DNA from: Macrothele yani
Lineage: Eukaryota > Arthropoda > Arachnida > Araneae > Macrothelidae
Direction of reading: 5' to 3'
DNA length: 64,000 nucleotides
NCBI GenBank assembly: GCA_039090855.1
Contig: CM076991.1
Span: forward strand, 104,606,021-104,670,020
The first letter of the stretch is position 1; each line of letters opens with the position of its first letter. The notes below the pieces were generated by a model. It saw only the letters and a program-made list of their open reading frames with translations, searched no databases and had not been told where the DNA came from. Positions 45,976-56,763 of the stretch are shown one piece after another. The translations under genes and the position numbers were made by a program.

Positions 45976-46446
45976 ATACAGTATATCCAAAGATACATTG
46001 GCAGACAGACACTTTGAGTCTCACGTCACAGAGGCTAAATTTGTTGAGTTCGTTTGAAGTTGAAAGTTGTTGACTGTTTTAAAGTAACCCGTTTGTTACA
46101 GATTATTAACTTTGATGAGTTATCCAAGTGATGTGACGTAAAGACAAATACAGCCTGGTTCTCTAAGTAAAGAGCCGTTTGAAAGCTTAGTCTTTCTCGT
46201 TGTGTTATTAAGGATTTTGTGCTAGCTATACGGAGCATCATAAAGTTAAAAAAGCTCCAGGATTGCAAGTATCACAGATGCACGATAAGCAATGTTTTTA
46301 AGGATTCAGGCTTTGAAGCACATCGCATGAGTACAAATATATATCATTTAAAAACATTATAAGGAAAATCAAATTTTTCGGTCCTTACAATGCAATTTTC
46401 TAAATTTCAGCTTGCATCTTTTCTTCTTCTTCTCAGATCAGATCTC
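45976..46446. other. Unassigned stretch
   Basis: A 77-codon minus-strand frame (46035-46268) has no recognised domain. No repeat copy detected. Confidence 0.25.
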
Positions 46447-46752
46447 ATGTAGAGGATTTTAGGAAGTAAGTGTCTGACCCCAGGTCTTAAACAACCCTTA
46501 GAAATATGAAGCTAGGAGAATTGGGCTAGAGTGCCCGATAGGAAAGTGACACGGAAGCGAGGTAGAAAGGGGGAGGAAGACGTCCTTATTTATTACCGTG
46601 GGGGCAGTACCTGAGGTCCGACGGCTTAACGTGTCCATCCGACGCACGGCGGGTATTATTTAGTGGTTCGAACTTTCGTACCTGCCCAGGATCGAACCTG
46701 AGGTTATCTCCACGGCAGTCACGTACGCTGACCACTAGGCCACCCGCGACCC
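46447..46752 (-). mobile_element. SINE-B copy 2
   Basis: Inverse of the 3799-4081 copy; landmarks TAGAGGATTTTAGGAAG, GTGACACGGAAGCGAGGTAG, GTCCGACGGCTTAACG and the tRNA-like head GATCGAACCTGAGG with CCACTAGGCCACCCGCG. Confidence 0.92.
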
Positions 46753-47092
46753 TGTTCTTCTTCTTCTTCCAACTCTTTTTATAGCCAACTGAGGATATAA
46801 GTTTCTCTCATCTCTTTCCAAATTTTCCTATTTTGGGCTTGTCTATTCCACAGCTTTCCTACAGTTTTGTTTATATCATCCATCCATTTTCCTCTGGTCT
46901 TCTTACTGCTCTCTTTCGTTTATATGGTTTCCATTCTCTTATTATTTTAGTCCATCTATTATTTTCCATTCTTGCTATAAGGCCAGCCCATTTCCATTTT
47001 AAATTTAGTATCTTTTCACCTATCTCTAAAACGTTTGCGCGTTTTTTTAGTTCCTCTGTTAAATATCGTCCGAATTGGTCCAGAGTTTAAAT
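46753..47092 (-). pseudogene. RTE-like LINE 3' end, family 2
   Basis: Translated on the minus strand: LNLKWKWAGLIARMENNRW, TKIIREWKPYKRKRAVRRP, then degenerate sequence. This corresponds to the LKWQWAGHTARR...RPHGRW tail at the window start but from a different family. A GAA-type triplet run (TTC at 46756-46770) forms the 3' tail. Only the protein C terminus is present and it is frameshifted. Confidence 0.7.
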
Positions 47093-47105
47093 TAGCATAT
47101 ATTAA

Positions 47106-47543
47106 GGTGGGCGTCTAGTGATTTCGCTTCCTATATTTCTAATGGGCACACTTCTGTACACATTTTCTTCATAATTAATGGGTTCCCAAGGATGAAAATT
47201 TGAACATAGAATAAAATAACTTCATATTATAACTTGGAATACTTAATACTTTCTAAAACATAACCATAATTACATTAAAAATCAATAACTTTTCCTTTGG
47301 TGGTGTCGAGACCAGAAAAAAGATGGCGCGACCTGTACTTTGATGACGTCAGTAGAAAAACAAATGTTGGATTGCATAATTATGGTTATGTTTTAGAAAA
47401 TATTAAGTTTTCCAAGTTATAATATGAAATTATTTTAATCGATGTTCAAACTTTCCTCCTTGGGAACGCATTAATTATGAAGAAAATGTGTACAGAAATT
47501 TGCCCACTGGAAGTATAGGAAGCAAAATCACTAGACGTCCACC
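47106..47543. mobile_element. Palindromic MITE with TTAA-type flanks
   Basis: Ends GGTGGGCGTCTAGTGATTTC and the mirror AAATCACTAGACGTCCACC, with TTAA next to both (47102-47105 and 47544-47547). The halves are complementary along most of the 438 bp (for instance AATTATGGTTATGTTTTAGA against TCTAAAACATAACCATAATT). TTAA could be a piggyBac-type duplication or part of the palindrome around a TA duplication. Confidence 0.85.
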
Positions 47544-47564
47544 TTAATACGTCTGTAGTAATTT

Positions 47565-47840
47565 ATTTTGTTTACTGCTTTCCGACTGTTGAGTCGATGT
47601 AGCTTTTATATGTGTTTATGCTAAATTCATTTTGGTATCGGCGAAAAATATGTATGCAATTGCCTTAGACTTTTTCTTTCATTTGTTTTTATTCATTCAT
47701 CGGAAAGTACTGTATTTAATATCAAAAGAATCAGTTGTGACTGAATTAAAACCTTGGAAGATTTAATTTTCTGAACAAAAGTGTCATGGTCGATTCAAAG
47801 TAAAAGAAGAAAGATGACACCGAATTTTCGTTTGTAATGA
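47565..47840 (+). repeat. Dispersed repeat W, copy 3
   Basis: Shares GATGTAGCTTTTATATGTG, AAAAGAATCAGTTGTGACTG and TTTAATTTTCTGAACAAAAG with 42500-43060. Confidence 0.7.
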
Positions 47841-48172
47841 GCACGTCATTTGAATCCTTTCTCACGCGAATAAAATTGATCAATGTTATTCAAAGTCAAT
47901 GAAACCAGTTAGAAAAAAAAAACAGCTGGATTTCTACAATCGATGAAACATCCAGAAATAGAAACAGCTACTTATTTCCACCAGCGGATGAAAAGCATGT
48001 TACGAAAATCCACAAATAGCGCAATATAGTTTATCATAGCAGAAAGAACATCAAAGACAAAGAATTGAACAGTTAAAAGAAGAAATATAGCAATAACCAT
48101 GACGCACTCAACGCCTTCTCGCAGAAGAATTTTGCATAATGGAAAAGACAATAGGCGAAAGATACACTGAGA
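47841..48172. other. Unassigned short stretch
   Basis: AT-rich, no recognised content. Confidence 0.25.
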
Positions 48173-48174
48173 AA

Positions 48175-48696
48175 AACGTTTTGTTAATTCAACAAAAAAT
48201 TTTCTCGATATACAGTCAACAAAATTTTTTGTTGAATTTGGAAAATTATTTTGTTGAAAATTATTGTTGATTTAACAAAATTTATCGTTATCACGACAAA
48301 ACGTTTTGTTTATTTAACAAAATTATTAGGTCGATTTTTGAGAATTTGTTTGATCCAGCAGAACATATTGCTATCATGACATCATGATATCATGTTTTAT
48401 TGCTGCAGCAACGCGTATTGTTATCGTGACACAATAAGTTTTGTTGCTATAGCAATATGTTTTGTTGCAGCAACAAAACATTTTGTCATGATAACAATAT
48501 GTTTTGTTGGATCAAACAAATTCCCAAAAATCGACCTAATCATTTTGATAAATGAACAAAACGTTTCGTCGTGATAACAATGAATTTTGTTAATTCAATA
48601 ATTTTCAACAAAATAATTTTGCAAATTCAACAAAATTTTTGTTAACTATATATCGACAAAGTTTTTTGTTGAATACACAAAACATTTTTCTCAGTG
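48175..48696. mobile_element. Palindromic Tc1/mariner-type MITE, copy 2
   Basis: A 522-bp relative of 13845-14294, with CACTGAGAAAAACG and CATTTTTCTCAGTG ends and TA flanks (48173-48174, 48697-48698). The centre has extra blocks of GTTGCTATAGCAATATG and GTTGCAGCAACAAAAC, themselves palindromic, making this copy longer. Confidence 0.93.
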
Positions 48697-48699
48697 TAC

Positions 48700-50215
48700 A
48701 CCTCATGGAAAAATAACTTTTCAAATGCATCACCTGGAAGCAGAGATAGTGAGAAAAGGGTTTGACCTTCACTCCCCCTAGCGGGAAAGCTCTGCATTAT
48801 TTAAACAGGTTAATGCTTCGCATCTTTATTGTAGCGAATGGCATACAATAAAAAGGAAATTTCTTAATAGCGTTTTATAAGCGGAGACGCAGCTGCAAAC
48901 ATAACTACAAAAACATCATTTAGCGATAGAACTGTGAACTATAAAACTCCTCAAATACAAACCTGAAGTGTACCACTGGGTAAGCGGCATCCGGTGTTGA
49001 AGAATTTTTAAGTCGCAGATGTAGAAGCAAAGTTATTAATAAAAACAGATTAAAGATTTGCTCTCCTTAGCGGCGAAATTGTGCATTGTTTTGGGAAAAA
49101 ATTATATGAAAAGGGTTTTCATAGTAAGTAGTATCCGACCGAAAAATAATTTGTTCAATCGGGTTTTTAGTCCTGCGGATGTTGCTTTAAACGAAAACGT
49201 TAACTTACGCCATCTAGTGGCACATTTGTGCATTGGGAGAAATCTGAAATTATATGAAAAACATTTCACACCGGCAAAGCTCTCCACAAACAAAGAAATT
49301 TTCAAATCAGACTCTTAGAAGCAGAGATAACGACCAAAATAAGATATACATCTTCACCGCATGGCTCAAAAAGTATGCATTATTTTGAAAAGAAAGTATT
49401 CCGAAATGGTTTCCCGAAGTGAGCGCGGTGGGTCCACGAAGGAAATTTTTCCAGTCGAGTTTTCAGAAGCGTAGATTTTGCTGCAAATGTATCAGAAGTA
49501 GAAACGCTGGTGGTCAAACCAGTCTTTATCAAAAATTAGTAACTATATGCAAAATGTTTTTTCCAGTCGAGTTTTCAGAAGCGTAGATTTTGCTGCAAAT
49601 GTATCAGAAGTAGAAACGCTGGTGGTCAAACCAGTCTTTATCAAAAATTAGTAACTATATGCAAAATGTTTACCAGGGGATGTGTCTGATGCAGGAGGGA
49701 TTTTTCAAATCGGAATTTTAGAAGCCGAGATATGAGGTAAAATGAAATTTACCATGACGCCCCCTAGCGGAAAATCTACACATTATTATTTGAAAAAATT
49801 TAAATTGCATGAATAACATTTCTCATAGGAAACGCTCTACAAAAATAAAACAAATTGGATGGGGGAAAACAAAACTGTACCTACAATAGTCTTCGATATA
49901 AATGGCATGGAAAGGAAAATCCATTTTTTCAATCGGATATTTGAAGAAAATATATAGTATAAAATGCATTTTGAATTCGATATCATCTGCATTTACGCCC
50001 ACCAGCAGCAAAGTTGTGCATCGAAAAAAAAAAAAAAAAAAAAAACGGAATGCAAGGATCATCATTCTTACATTTCAAGCTATCAATGCAAAAGAATTTT
50101 TCAAATCGGATTAACAGTTGCAGAAATATGGTATCCATAGACGCACGGACAAAATGATAACATAAGCACGATATTTTTTTACCAAAGACGTCCTGAAAAG
50201 TATTTGCTTATAGTA
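48700..50215 (-). repeat. Module repeat M, inverted block
   Basis: A chain of modules in inverse orientation. Recurring parts are TTTCAAATCGGA-TTTAGAAGC, GAGATA, and a box such as ACGCCCCCTAGCGG (49756), ACGCCATCTAGTGGC (49205) or CTCCCCCTAGCGGG (48772). The block starts on its right with ACAAAATGATAACATAAGCA, the inverse of the leader of the next block. No protein is encoded. Confidence 0.75.
49449..49672. repeat. Perfect 112-bp tandem duplication
   Basis: The segment starting TTCCAGTCGAGTTTTCAGAA occurs at 49449 and again at 49561 with no difference that I can see, ending CTATATGCAAAATGTTT in both. It is inside the module block and appears recent, or it is an assembly artefact. Confidence 0.9.
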
Positions 50216-50866
50216 TCACTTTGTCCGTCCGTCTGCCTGTGGACACCATGACTCTACAGCTGTTGGTCCGATTTGAAACATTCTTTTTGCATTGGAAGTT
50301 TGAAATATCAGTTCGATGATTCTTGCGTCCCGGTTTTTTCCGATGCGGAACTTCGCCGCTAGAGGGCAGGAACGCAGATGATATCGAGTTCAAAATACAT
50401 TTATTTAATATATATATATATATGCTTTTAAACATTAGACTTGTAAAAATAATTTCTTCCTTTTGTCGGCATTTATGACGAAAACTATTTTAGGTAGAGT
50501 TTCTTTTCCAAGAAACGCGCAGATTTTGCGGTTGGGGACGTAAAGGAAAATTACGATTTCCCCGATATATTTGCTTCTAACAGCTGATTTTGAAAAAATT
50601 ATTTCTGCATTGGATGCAACTCCTGGTGACAAACGTTTTGCATACAATTTCTAATTTTTGTGTAGAACGGATTGACCACCAGGGAGCTTAAGTGTTCATT
50701 TCTGTTTCTGATGCAGCAAAATCTGCTTTTCTGAACATCGATTTAAAAAATTATTTCATGGACCGATAACAATCCCCTCGGAACTCCTTTTGAAAATACT
50801 TTCCGCTTAAAATAGTTCACAGTTTTATAGCCAGGGGGTAGATGTATTTCTTATTTTTGTCGATAT
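50216..50866 (+). repeat. Module repeat M, forward block
   Basis: Starts with the leader CACTTTGTCCGTCCGTCTGC, CTGTGGACACCATG, then modules with boxes CGCCGCTAGAGGGCAGG (50353) and ACCACCAGGGAGC (50672). It is continued after the Tc1 insertion at 52090, since GTCGATA|TA before and TATCTGCTTCTAATTGTCC after join into a normal module. Confidence 0.8.
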
Positions 50867-50867
50867 A

Positions 50868-52087
50868 CACTGAAGAGCAATTGAATTAAAGACAGCTGGC
50901 GTTATACAAGTGTGGCGCTGTGGGCGGCCCTGTGAACGGAAACGACATGACGTAAGAAGCGATTTGACAATATAAGGAGTGATGCGACGGGAATCAGTAA
51001 GAGTCGGACGCAGTATGGGTAAGACGAAGGATCTAAGCGCATTTGATCGCGGGCAAATTGTCAGGTCCCGACGAAGGGGTCACTTGATCTCGGAAGTCTT
51101 GCAGGCACTGGGATTTTCACGAGCCACTGTGTCACGGGTGTACCGTGAGTACATCGAATCCGGTTAAACCATCCCTGCAAGGGCCAACTGCCGTGGACAA
51201 CAGCGTGTGGACGAGCGGGGATATCGTCGGCTAGCTCGCATTCTAACAGCGGATAGACGGGCCACAGTGCAAGAAATCACTCGGCAATTTAACGCTGGTG
51301 CACAAAAACGTGTAAGCAGCCGCACCATCCAGAACCATCTCCTCGCTATGGGGTACAGAAGCCATTGTCGCACGAGGGTACCGCTGCTGACCGCACATCA
51401 CAGGATGCAAAGATTAGCATGGGCGCGGGAACATCGCCACTGGAATCTAGACATGTAGAAAAATGTTGCCTGGACTGATGGGTCGAGATTCACGTTGGTA
51501 CATGCGGATGGCAGGATACGAGTACGGCGCAAACCACATGAAGCGATGGATCATTCTTGCCAGCAGGGTACTCTTCAAGCTGGTGTGGTTGACATTCTCG
51601 TCTGGGGACTGTTTACGTGGACTGAAATGGGACCCCTGGTGCGTGTGACATCGTCCGTCACAGGTCAACGTTACCGGGATATCCTGGACGACCATTTGCT
51701 CCCATTTGTGCGTCTTCCACATCCCACTGGGGACCTCATCCTACAACAAAACAATGCACCGTGCCATCGCTCCAGAATTGTATCCGAATGGTTGGATGAA
51801 CACTCCACCGACGTGACCTCGATTCCTTGGCCAGCAAGGTCACCTGACCTCAATCCAATCAAGCACATCTGGGATGCCATCGAGAGAGATGTTCGAGGCT
51901 CTGACCCCCCTCCATTAAATCTTCGTGCACTGTGGGAGCTTGTTCAGGGGTCGTGGATCCGTATGCCTTCCCAACGCTTCCGGTGTCTTGTCGAGTAAAT
52001 GCCGTGACGAATCGCTGCCGTCATTAGGGCGAAAGATGGTGCTATACGTTACTAGACAGGTATCTCTAATTCAATTGCTCTTCAATG
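50868..52087 (+). mobile_element. Tc1-like transposon, family F
   Basis: A 1,220-bp element with CACTGAAGAGCAATTGAATT at 50868 and the mirror AATTCAATTGCTCTTCAATG ending at 52087, TA at 50866-50867 and 52088-52089. It is inserted in a module of repeat M. Confidence 0.95.
51015..52045 (+). pseudogene. Tc1-like transposase, family F, single frame with mutated active site
   Basis: From ATG 51015 (MGKTKDLSAFDRGQIV) one frame runs to the C terminus without a frameshift, broken only by stops at 51165-51167, 51456-51458, 51996 and just after. The first HTH is at residues 8-50, the second contains RRLARILTADRRATVQEIT and SSRTIQNHLLAMGYRS. The catalytic domain has WTDGSRFTLVHADGR (first Asp present), LQQNNAPCHRSRIVSEWLDE where the expected second Asp is Asn, and SPDLNPIKHIWD where the expected Glu is Lys. 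Both replacements are G-to-A changes. So two of three catalytic residues are gone in addition to the stops. The spacing between the second and third catalytic positions is 36 residues. Confidence 0.92.
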
Positions 52088-52089
52088 TA

Positions 52090-52815
52090 TATCTGCTTCT
52101 AATTGTCCGATTTGAAAAATCCTTTCTTCATCGGATAGCGCTTTTGGTGCAAAATGTTTTTCACATAATTTCAAATTGTTCTTAACGCATATGTTTGCAA
52201 CTAAGCTGCATAAGCTGAAGTTTCCGTTTACGGTATATTTACAACAATATCTGCACGTCTAAAAACCGATTGGGAGAATTCTTTTCTGGTCAAATACTGC
52301 TATCAAGAAAAAAAAATTGTGAGCATTTTATAACCAAAACAATATAAAATTTCGCCACTAGAGAGCGCAAATATTTTACCTGCGTTTCTCGATATGTCTG
52401 CTTTTAAAAGTCTGATATAAAGACATTTGTTTAACGCCGGGTGCTATTCACCACAAGGGACACTTAGCATGCATTCGGGGTACTTTTTCAGTTCGCAGCT
52501 CTGGCGCTAGGTGGTGTCAGCGTATATATATTTCTAAGAATCCTATTGAAAATTTTCTTTTTTTTTACCAAAAGAAAAATAGAAAAGGAAGAAAAAGAAA
52601 TAATCCTTTCTAAGAATCCTATTGATTTTTTTACCGTATTACATGCGCTACAGCAAAGATGCGAAACGATATTCACTTAATTATAATTTAGTTTTCCCTC
52701 AAGGTGGTGTATCAAGCTTTTTTCTCGCTATCTCTGCTTCCAAGAGACGTATATGAAAAATATGTTTTCTTTAGCATAGCGTTTGCTGTGAAGAATACTT
52801 TTAGCTTATGCACGG
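52090..52815 (+). repeat. Module repeat M, continuation
   Basis: Further modules with boxes CGCCACTAGAGAGCGC (52354), ACCACAAGGGACAC (52451) and GCGCTAGGTGGTGTC (52505), alternating with TCTGCTT-TAA-AGTCCGATTTGAAAA segments. A direct copy of TTTCTAAGAATCCTATTGA lies at 52533 and 52608. Confidence 0.75.
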
Positions 52816-53830
52816 TCGTATCAGAATAATATGACCACCCCGGAATCACAATGTATCCGCCCAGGTGCGTTAGAAAGTGCGCGTGACAAGGTCGACCACA
52901 CGGAGATATAAGCGGCCGGCCAGGACAGATGAGACGTAGTGCATTACGTCAGAACAATGGGCAGAGGTAATGGTTTGACGGACGTTCAAAAAGGAATATA
53001 ATCACACGCTACCGCGCCAAGGGTGGAAGCATCTCAGAAACAGCAAATTTCGTGGGCTGTTCTTGAGTGTCGTAAAGGGTGTACCAAAAAATTAACCGCT
53101 GGCACACCGAGTACCCCCCCCCCAACGTCATAACTGTGGAGCCCCAAAGGCCATCGACCCCAGAGGAGAACATCGCGTCCGTCGACTGGTAAAGGGCAAT
53201 CGACGCGCAACAGTGCAGCAACTGACCACGCAAATGAACGCTTTGGCATCCAAGTATCTATCTCTATCTACCCACGATTACAGTAGAGTGAACCCTGTTA
53301 CGCATGAGTCTCCGGAGTCGACGCTGCGTCAAGGCGCCCATGTTAACCCAGGTCCATCGGCAACGACGCCTGCAGTTCGCATGGGACTACCATCATTGGA
53401 CAGTAGAAGAGTGCAAAAAGTTTGCCTTCTCCGACGAATCCAGGTTTCTACTCAACAGAAGTGACGGGCGGTGGCGGATACTGTGCCAGACACACGAGAA
53501 CCAATACGGGGACACGCTTGTCAGTCAAGTACATGCCAGCGTTGGCAGTGTCCATTTCTGGGGGATGTTTTCCTAGTATGACCTGGGACCGCTGGTACCA
53601 CTGGATTGGTTCCTGAACGCCAATGGCCGCCTGTACACTCTCGCTGACCACATACATTCCCTCGCGTTCGACATCTACCCTGGTGGTGATGGTGTCTCCC
53701 AACAGAACAATGCGCATTGCCACGTCGCTAAGGCGGTGCGTGACTGGTTCCAGGAACACAGCAGCGATGTCTCAATCATACTATACATCGATTCACTCAA
53801 AGATTATCAGTTTAAGATACAAGAGCCTAC
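52816..53830 (+). pseudogene. Tc1-like transposase relic, family G, 3' truncated
   Basis: The left flank GTCGTATCAGAATAATATGA may be a terminal repeat. Coding traces begin near 52957 (MGRGNGLTDVQKGI), then PSTPEENIASVDW, LLRMSLRSRRCVKAPMLTQV, FAWDYHHWTVEECKKFAFSD (first catalytic Asp), ESRFLLNRSDG, SVGSVHFWGMFS, LGPLVPLDWFLNANGRLYTL, then SQQNNAHCHVAKAVRDWFQE, where the second Asp reads Asn. Homology ends in SIILYID near 53795, so the third catalytic position is absent. Several stops and frame changes. No right terminal repeat was found. Confidence 0.82.
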
Positions 53831-54088
53831 GCACTCAGCTAGCCTTCGTGGACGGCCGAGAGCTATGTTCATCCGCGTCACTCCCCACTGTGTCCTGCTG
53901 TTAACAGCTGTCAATCACTTCCCCCATCAACTGACTGGCATCCTTGTCTCCCGAACACTACATATCTACGCATGCGTGCGTTGTTCGAATTTCAAAACTT
54001 AATTTCAAAAAATAGATCAGTTTTAGATTTGTTTAAAATAACTATATGTACTTAAGTAAGCAGATAGGACAATATAAATGATCATGAG

Positions 54089-54384
54089 TAGAGGATTTTA
54101 GGAAGGGAGTGTCTGACCCCAGGTCTTAAACAACCCTCAGAAATAGGAAGCTAGGAAATTTGGGCTAGAGTGTCCGATAGGAAAGTGACACGGAAGCGAG
54201 GTAGAAGACGCTCTTATTTGCTACCGGGGGGGGGGCAGTACCCGGGGTCCGACGGCTTAACGTGCCCATCCGACGCACGGCGGATATTTAGTGGATCGAG
54301 CGTTCGTACCTGCCTGAGATCGAACCTGAGGTCTTCTCCATGGCAGTCACGAACGTTGCCCACTAGGCAACCCGCGGCCAGGAC
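54089..54384 (-). mobile_element. SINE-B copy 3
   Basis: Matches copies at 3799 and 46447 in full: TAGAGGATTTTAGGAAGG, GTGACACGGAAGCGAGGTAG, a G run at 54224-54234, GTCCGACGGCTTAACGTG, and the head GATCGAACCTGAGGTC with CCACTAGGCAACCCGCGG. Confidence 0.93.
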
Positions 54385-55916
54385 AATATAAAGTATGATT
54401 CTGGGCAATAAATGCGTTGGTTTTCACGGAAAATGTTGGGAACTACTTTTAGTCGCGGCGATAGGTTCCTTCAGGGTCATCTTAGGGTGAATCGAAGTAT
54501 ATGTATACAGCGATGTCTCATCGTACTATAAATAACCCTGCTTTCATTACATACCTTTTAAATTATGCGTACGTTTTCCCTAGGTAGTGTAAATGTATTT
54601 TCTGTTCTTCTGAATTTCAAGATTTTCTAAAAATCTGATTCGAAATATATGTTTCGTGGGTTCAAAAGACGGGCTCTTTAATCCCGAGAATTCGGCGTCA
54701 TCTTTCTTGTATGTGTGTGTGTGTGTGTGTAGGTTTTTTTTGTTTTTTACGTTTTTATTTTTATAGAAATTTACCTGTCAGTCACACAAAACAGGAATTC
54801 GGGAGAAATTTGTGCTAACAGGCAAGTTTTTCGTATCGGGTACTCCCATTTCCTCTCCCTCTTTTTGTTTTTTTGAAGACCGAAAGGAAAATGAAAGCGA
54901 ATGCTGAAAGCGACAATTCAGCTCTTGTATAACGCGTTCATGGTAGGCGTGTCTGCAACGATCATTCGTCTGATTAGTCAGCAGATGGCATTCCACATCG
55001 ACGAATGAGTGGAAGTGTAAGGCATTTTAATGCCGGGCAATAAATTGAACTCAGAAATCCAAATAGCAAAGATTTGTTCACCATTTCGCTTTGCAGCCAC
55101 TCTGAGCGTAAGTCTGCAGTACTCGGGGGTTACGCAAGGGTGAGTGTACGCCCACCCTCCCATCCTCTGATAGTAATTTGATAACCCATTAAGTGTTTAT
55201 GTCCCTGGGACCTCATAACTTGGGCGCAATTTCCGTCCGTTTCTTCTGGTGCAAGAGACCACTTGATGTCGCAGGGCTCATTAATTCTGTCCTTCCAAGT
55301 AAACAAAAGATGCCATTGTAATTTATCGAGCGAGATGTGCTTTGCTGGTGGGCGCGAGCGGCCATTGTCCTGAGCTGGCCATCAAATGGCCGATAGTGGC
55401 CGCATAAAGGGAGATTGCCTCTCTGTTTCACCGTAGCTATGGCAACTGAGGCTTTGTTCTAATCACATGATCAACTGTGATTAATGGCGTCTTTCATGGC
55501 AGCAACAGGTCGCCATGAGCTGTTGTCGCGTAGCCGAAGCACAATAGTTTCTGGTTTATTCCGGAATTGTCGGAATTATGCTCAATTCTCATTGCCTCCG
55601 TTCGGAATCACTTTGCGATTGTTCAACATATATGGTTTCAGTGTCTACAGCTATAGTTTTAAGGAAAAAGGTGTTACAGAAGCCATTATTTAACGGAAAA
55701 TTGCCTTCAGTGAGCTCTCGTTAAACGAAACTTTTGGTCTCACGCCCATTAAAGATATTTTGAGTGCGTAGTAGACTTTAAAAACTAGAGCACAATCAAT
55801 ACAAAAATAAAGTTTCGTTGAATTATCAGATCTCTTAGACTCGGTTGTTCGGCAATCTTTCTTCTACGGCGTTAATCATTACCCCCTACCAAACCGGGCC
55901 AGCCTACACTGCAAAA
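54385..55916. other. Unassigned interval
   Basis: Holds a GT microsatellite (about 54710-54731) and no recognised domain, SINE or transposon end. A 69-codon plus frame at 55484-55693 has no family match. Confidence 0.3.
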
Positions 55917-56395
55917 ATTAAGGGGTGTGAATTCACGGAAAATTTCTGAAAATAACGAGCAGTTAAGTTATCGGTATGTGTTATTCATAAATTTCCGTTT
56001 TTAAAAGTGTCCTTTTATTTTAACTTCCGTATTTTCACAGATTTTCGGTAGTCAGAAATTTTGTTAATTTCAGAAAAATCCATTTTAGATTTTTCCGTAT
56101 TTAAACTGAAATTCCGCAAAAACGACGAACCTGCATTTTTCAGTCCTTTCCCCAGATAATCCTTCCAAAGCAATTAGGATCGACCACGCGCCGCTTGCGT
56201 TTGTTGAATATGTAAAGCACGCCTTTAGCCACTGAGCCGCAAACGCGCGGGAATGGGAGTCACGTATATCATAGAACAAATTGCGCGAAGATGAATCTTT
56301 TTTTTTTTTGGGTAATTAATGCGAGTGATTTATTCATTTTATTTTCTGTTGGAGCTTATCATGTTTCTGAATAGATCTGTAATATATATATATAT

Positions 56396-56761
56396 AACTC
56401 AAAGAAGCATGGAAAGGTGCATGCTTGGTGTAACCAGGAGATATAAGAAGAGGAACTCGTGGATCCGAAAAATGACAAGAGTGGAAGACATCATGATCAG
56501 AGTTAAATGCCTGAAATGGCAATGGGCTGGACATACTGCCAGAAGGACAGACCATCGATGGACAGCTGAAATTTTAGATTGGATTCCAAGGGACTGGAAA
56601 AGACCCAAAAGAAGACCACATGGAAGATGGGTGGATGAAATTCGAAAGTATGCGGGAGTGACATGGAGGAGACTGGCACAAGACAGACCGTTGTGGACGA
56701 GATTTGGGGAGACCTTCGTCCAGCGGTGGATTGATAATGGTTGACAATGATGATGATGATA
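56396..56761 (+). pseudogene. RTE-like LINE 3' end, second copy
   Basis: Encodes SMERCMLGVTRRYKKRNSWI, a short extension of the protein at the window start, then WQWAGHTARRTDHRW, RPHGRWVDEIRKYAG, TWRRLAQDR and the stop, followed by an ATG-triplet tail at 56743-56761. The 5' truncation point is near 56396, next to a TA run. The tail was later hit by a Tc1 element. A frame of 141 codons is open but represents only the end of ORF2. Confidence 0.85.
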
Positions 56762-56763
56762 TA

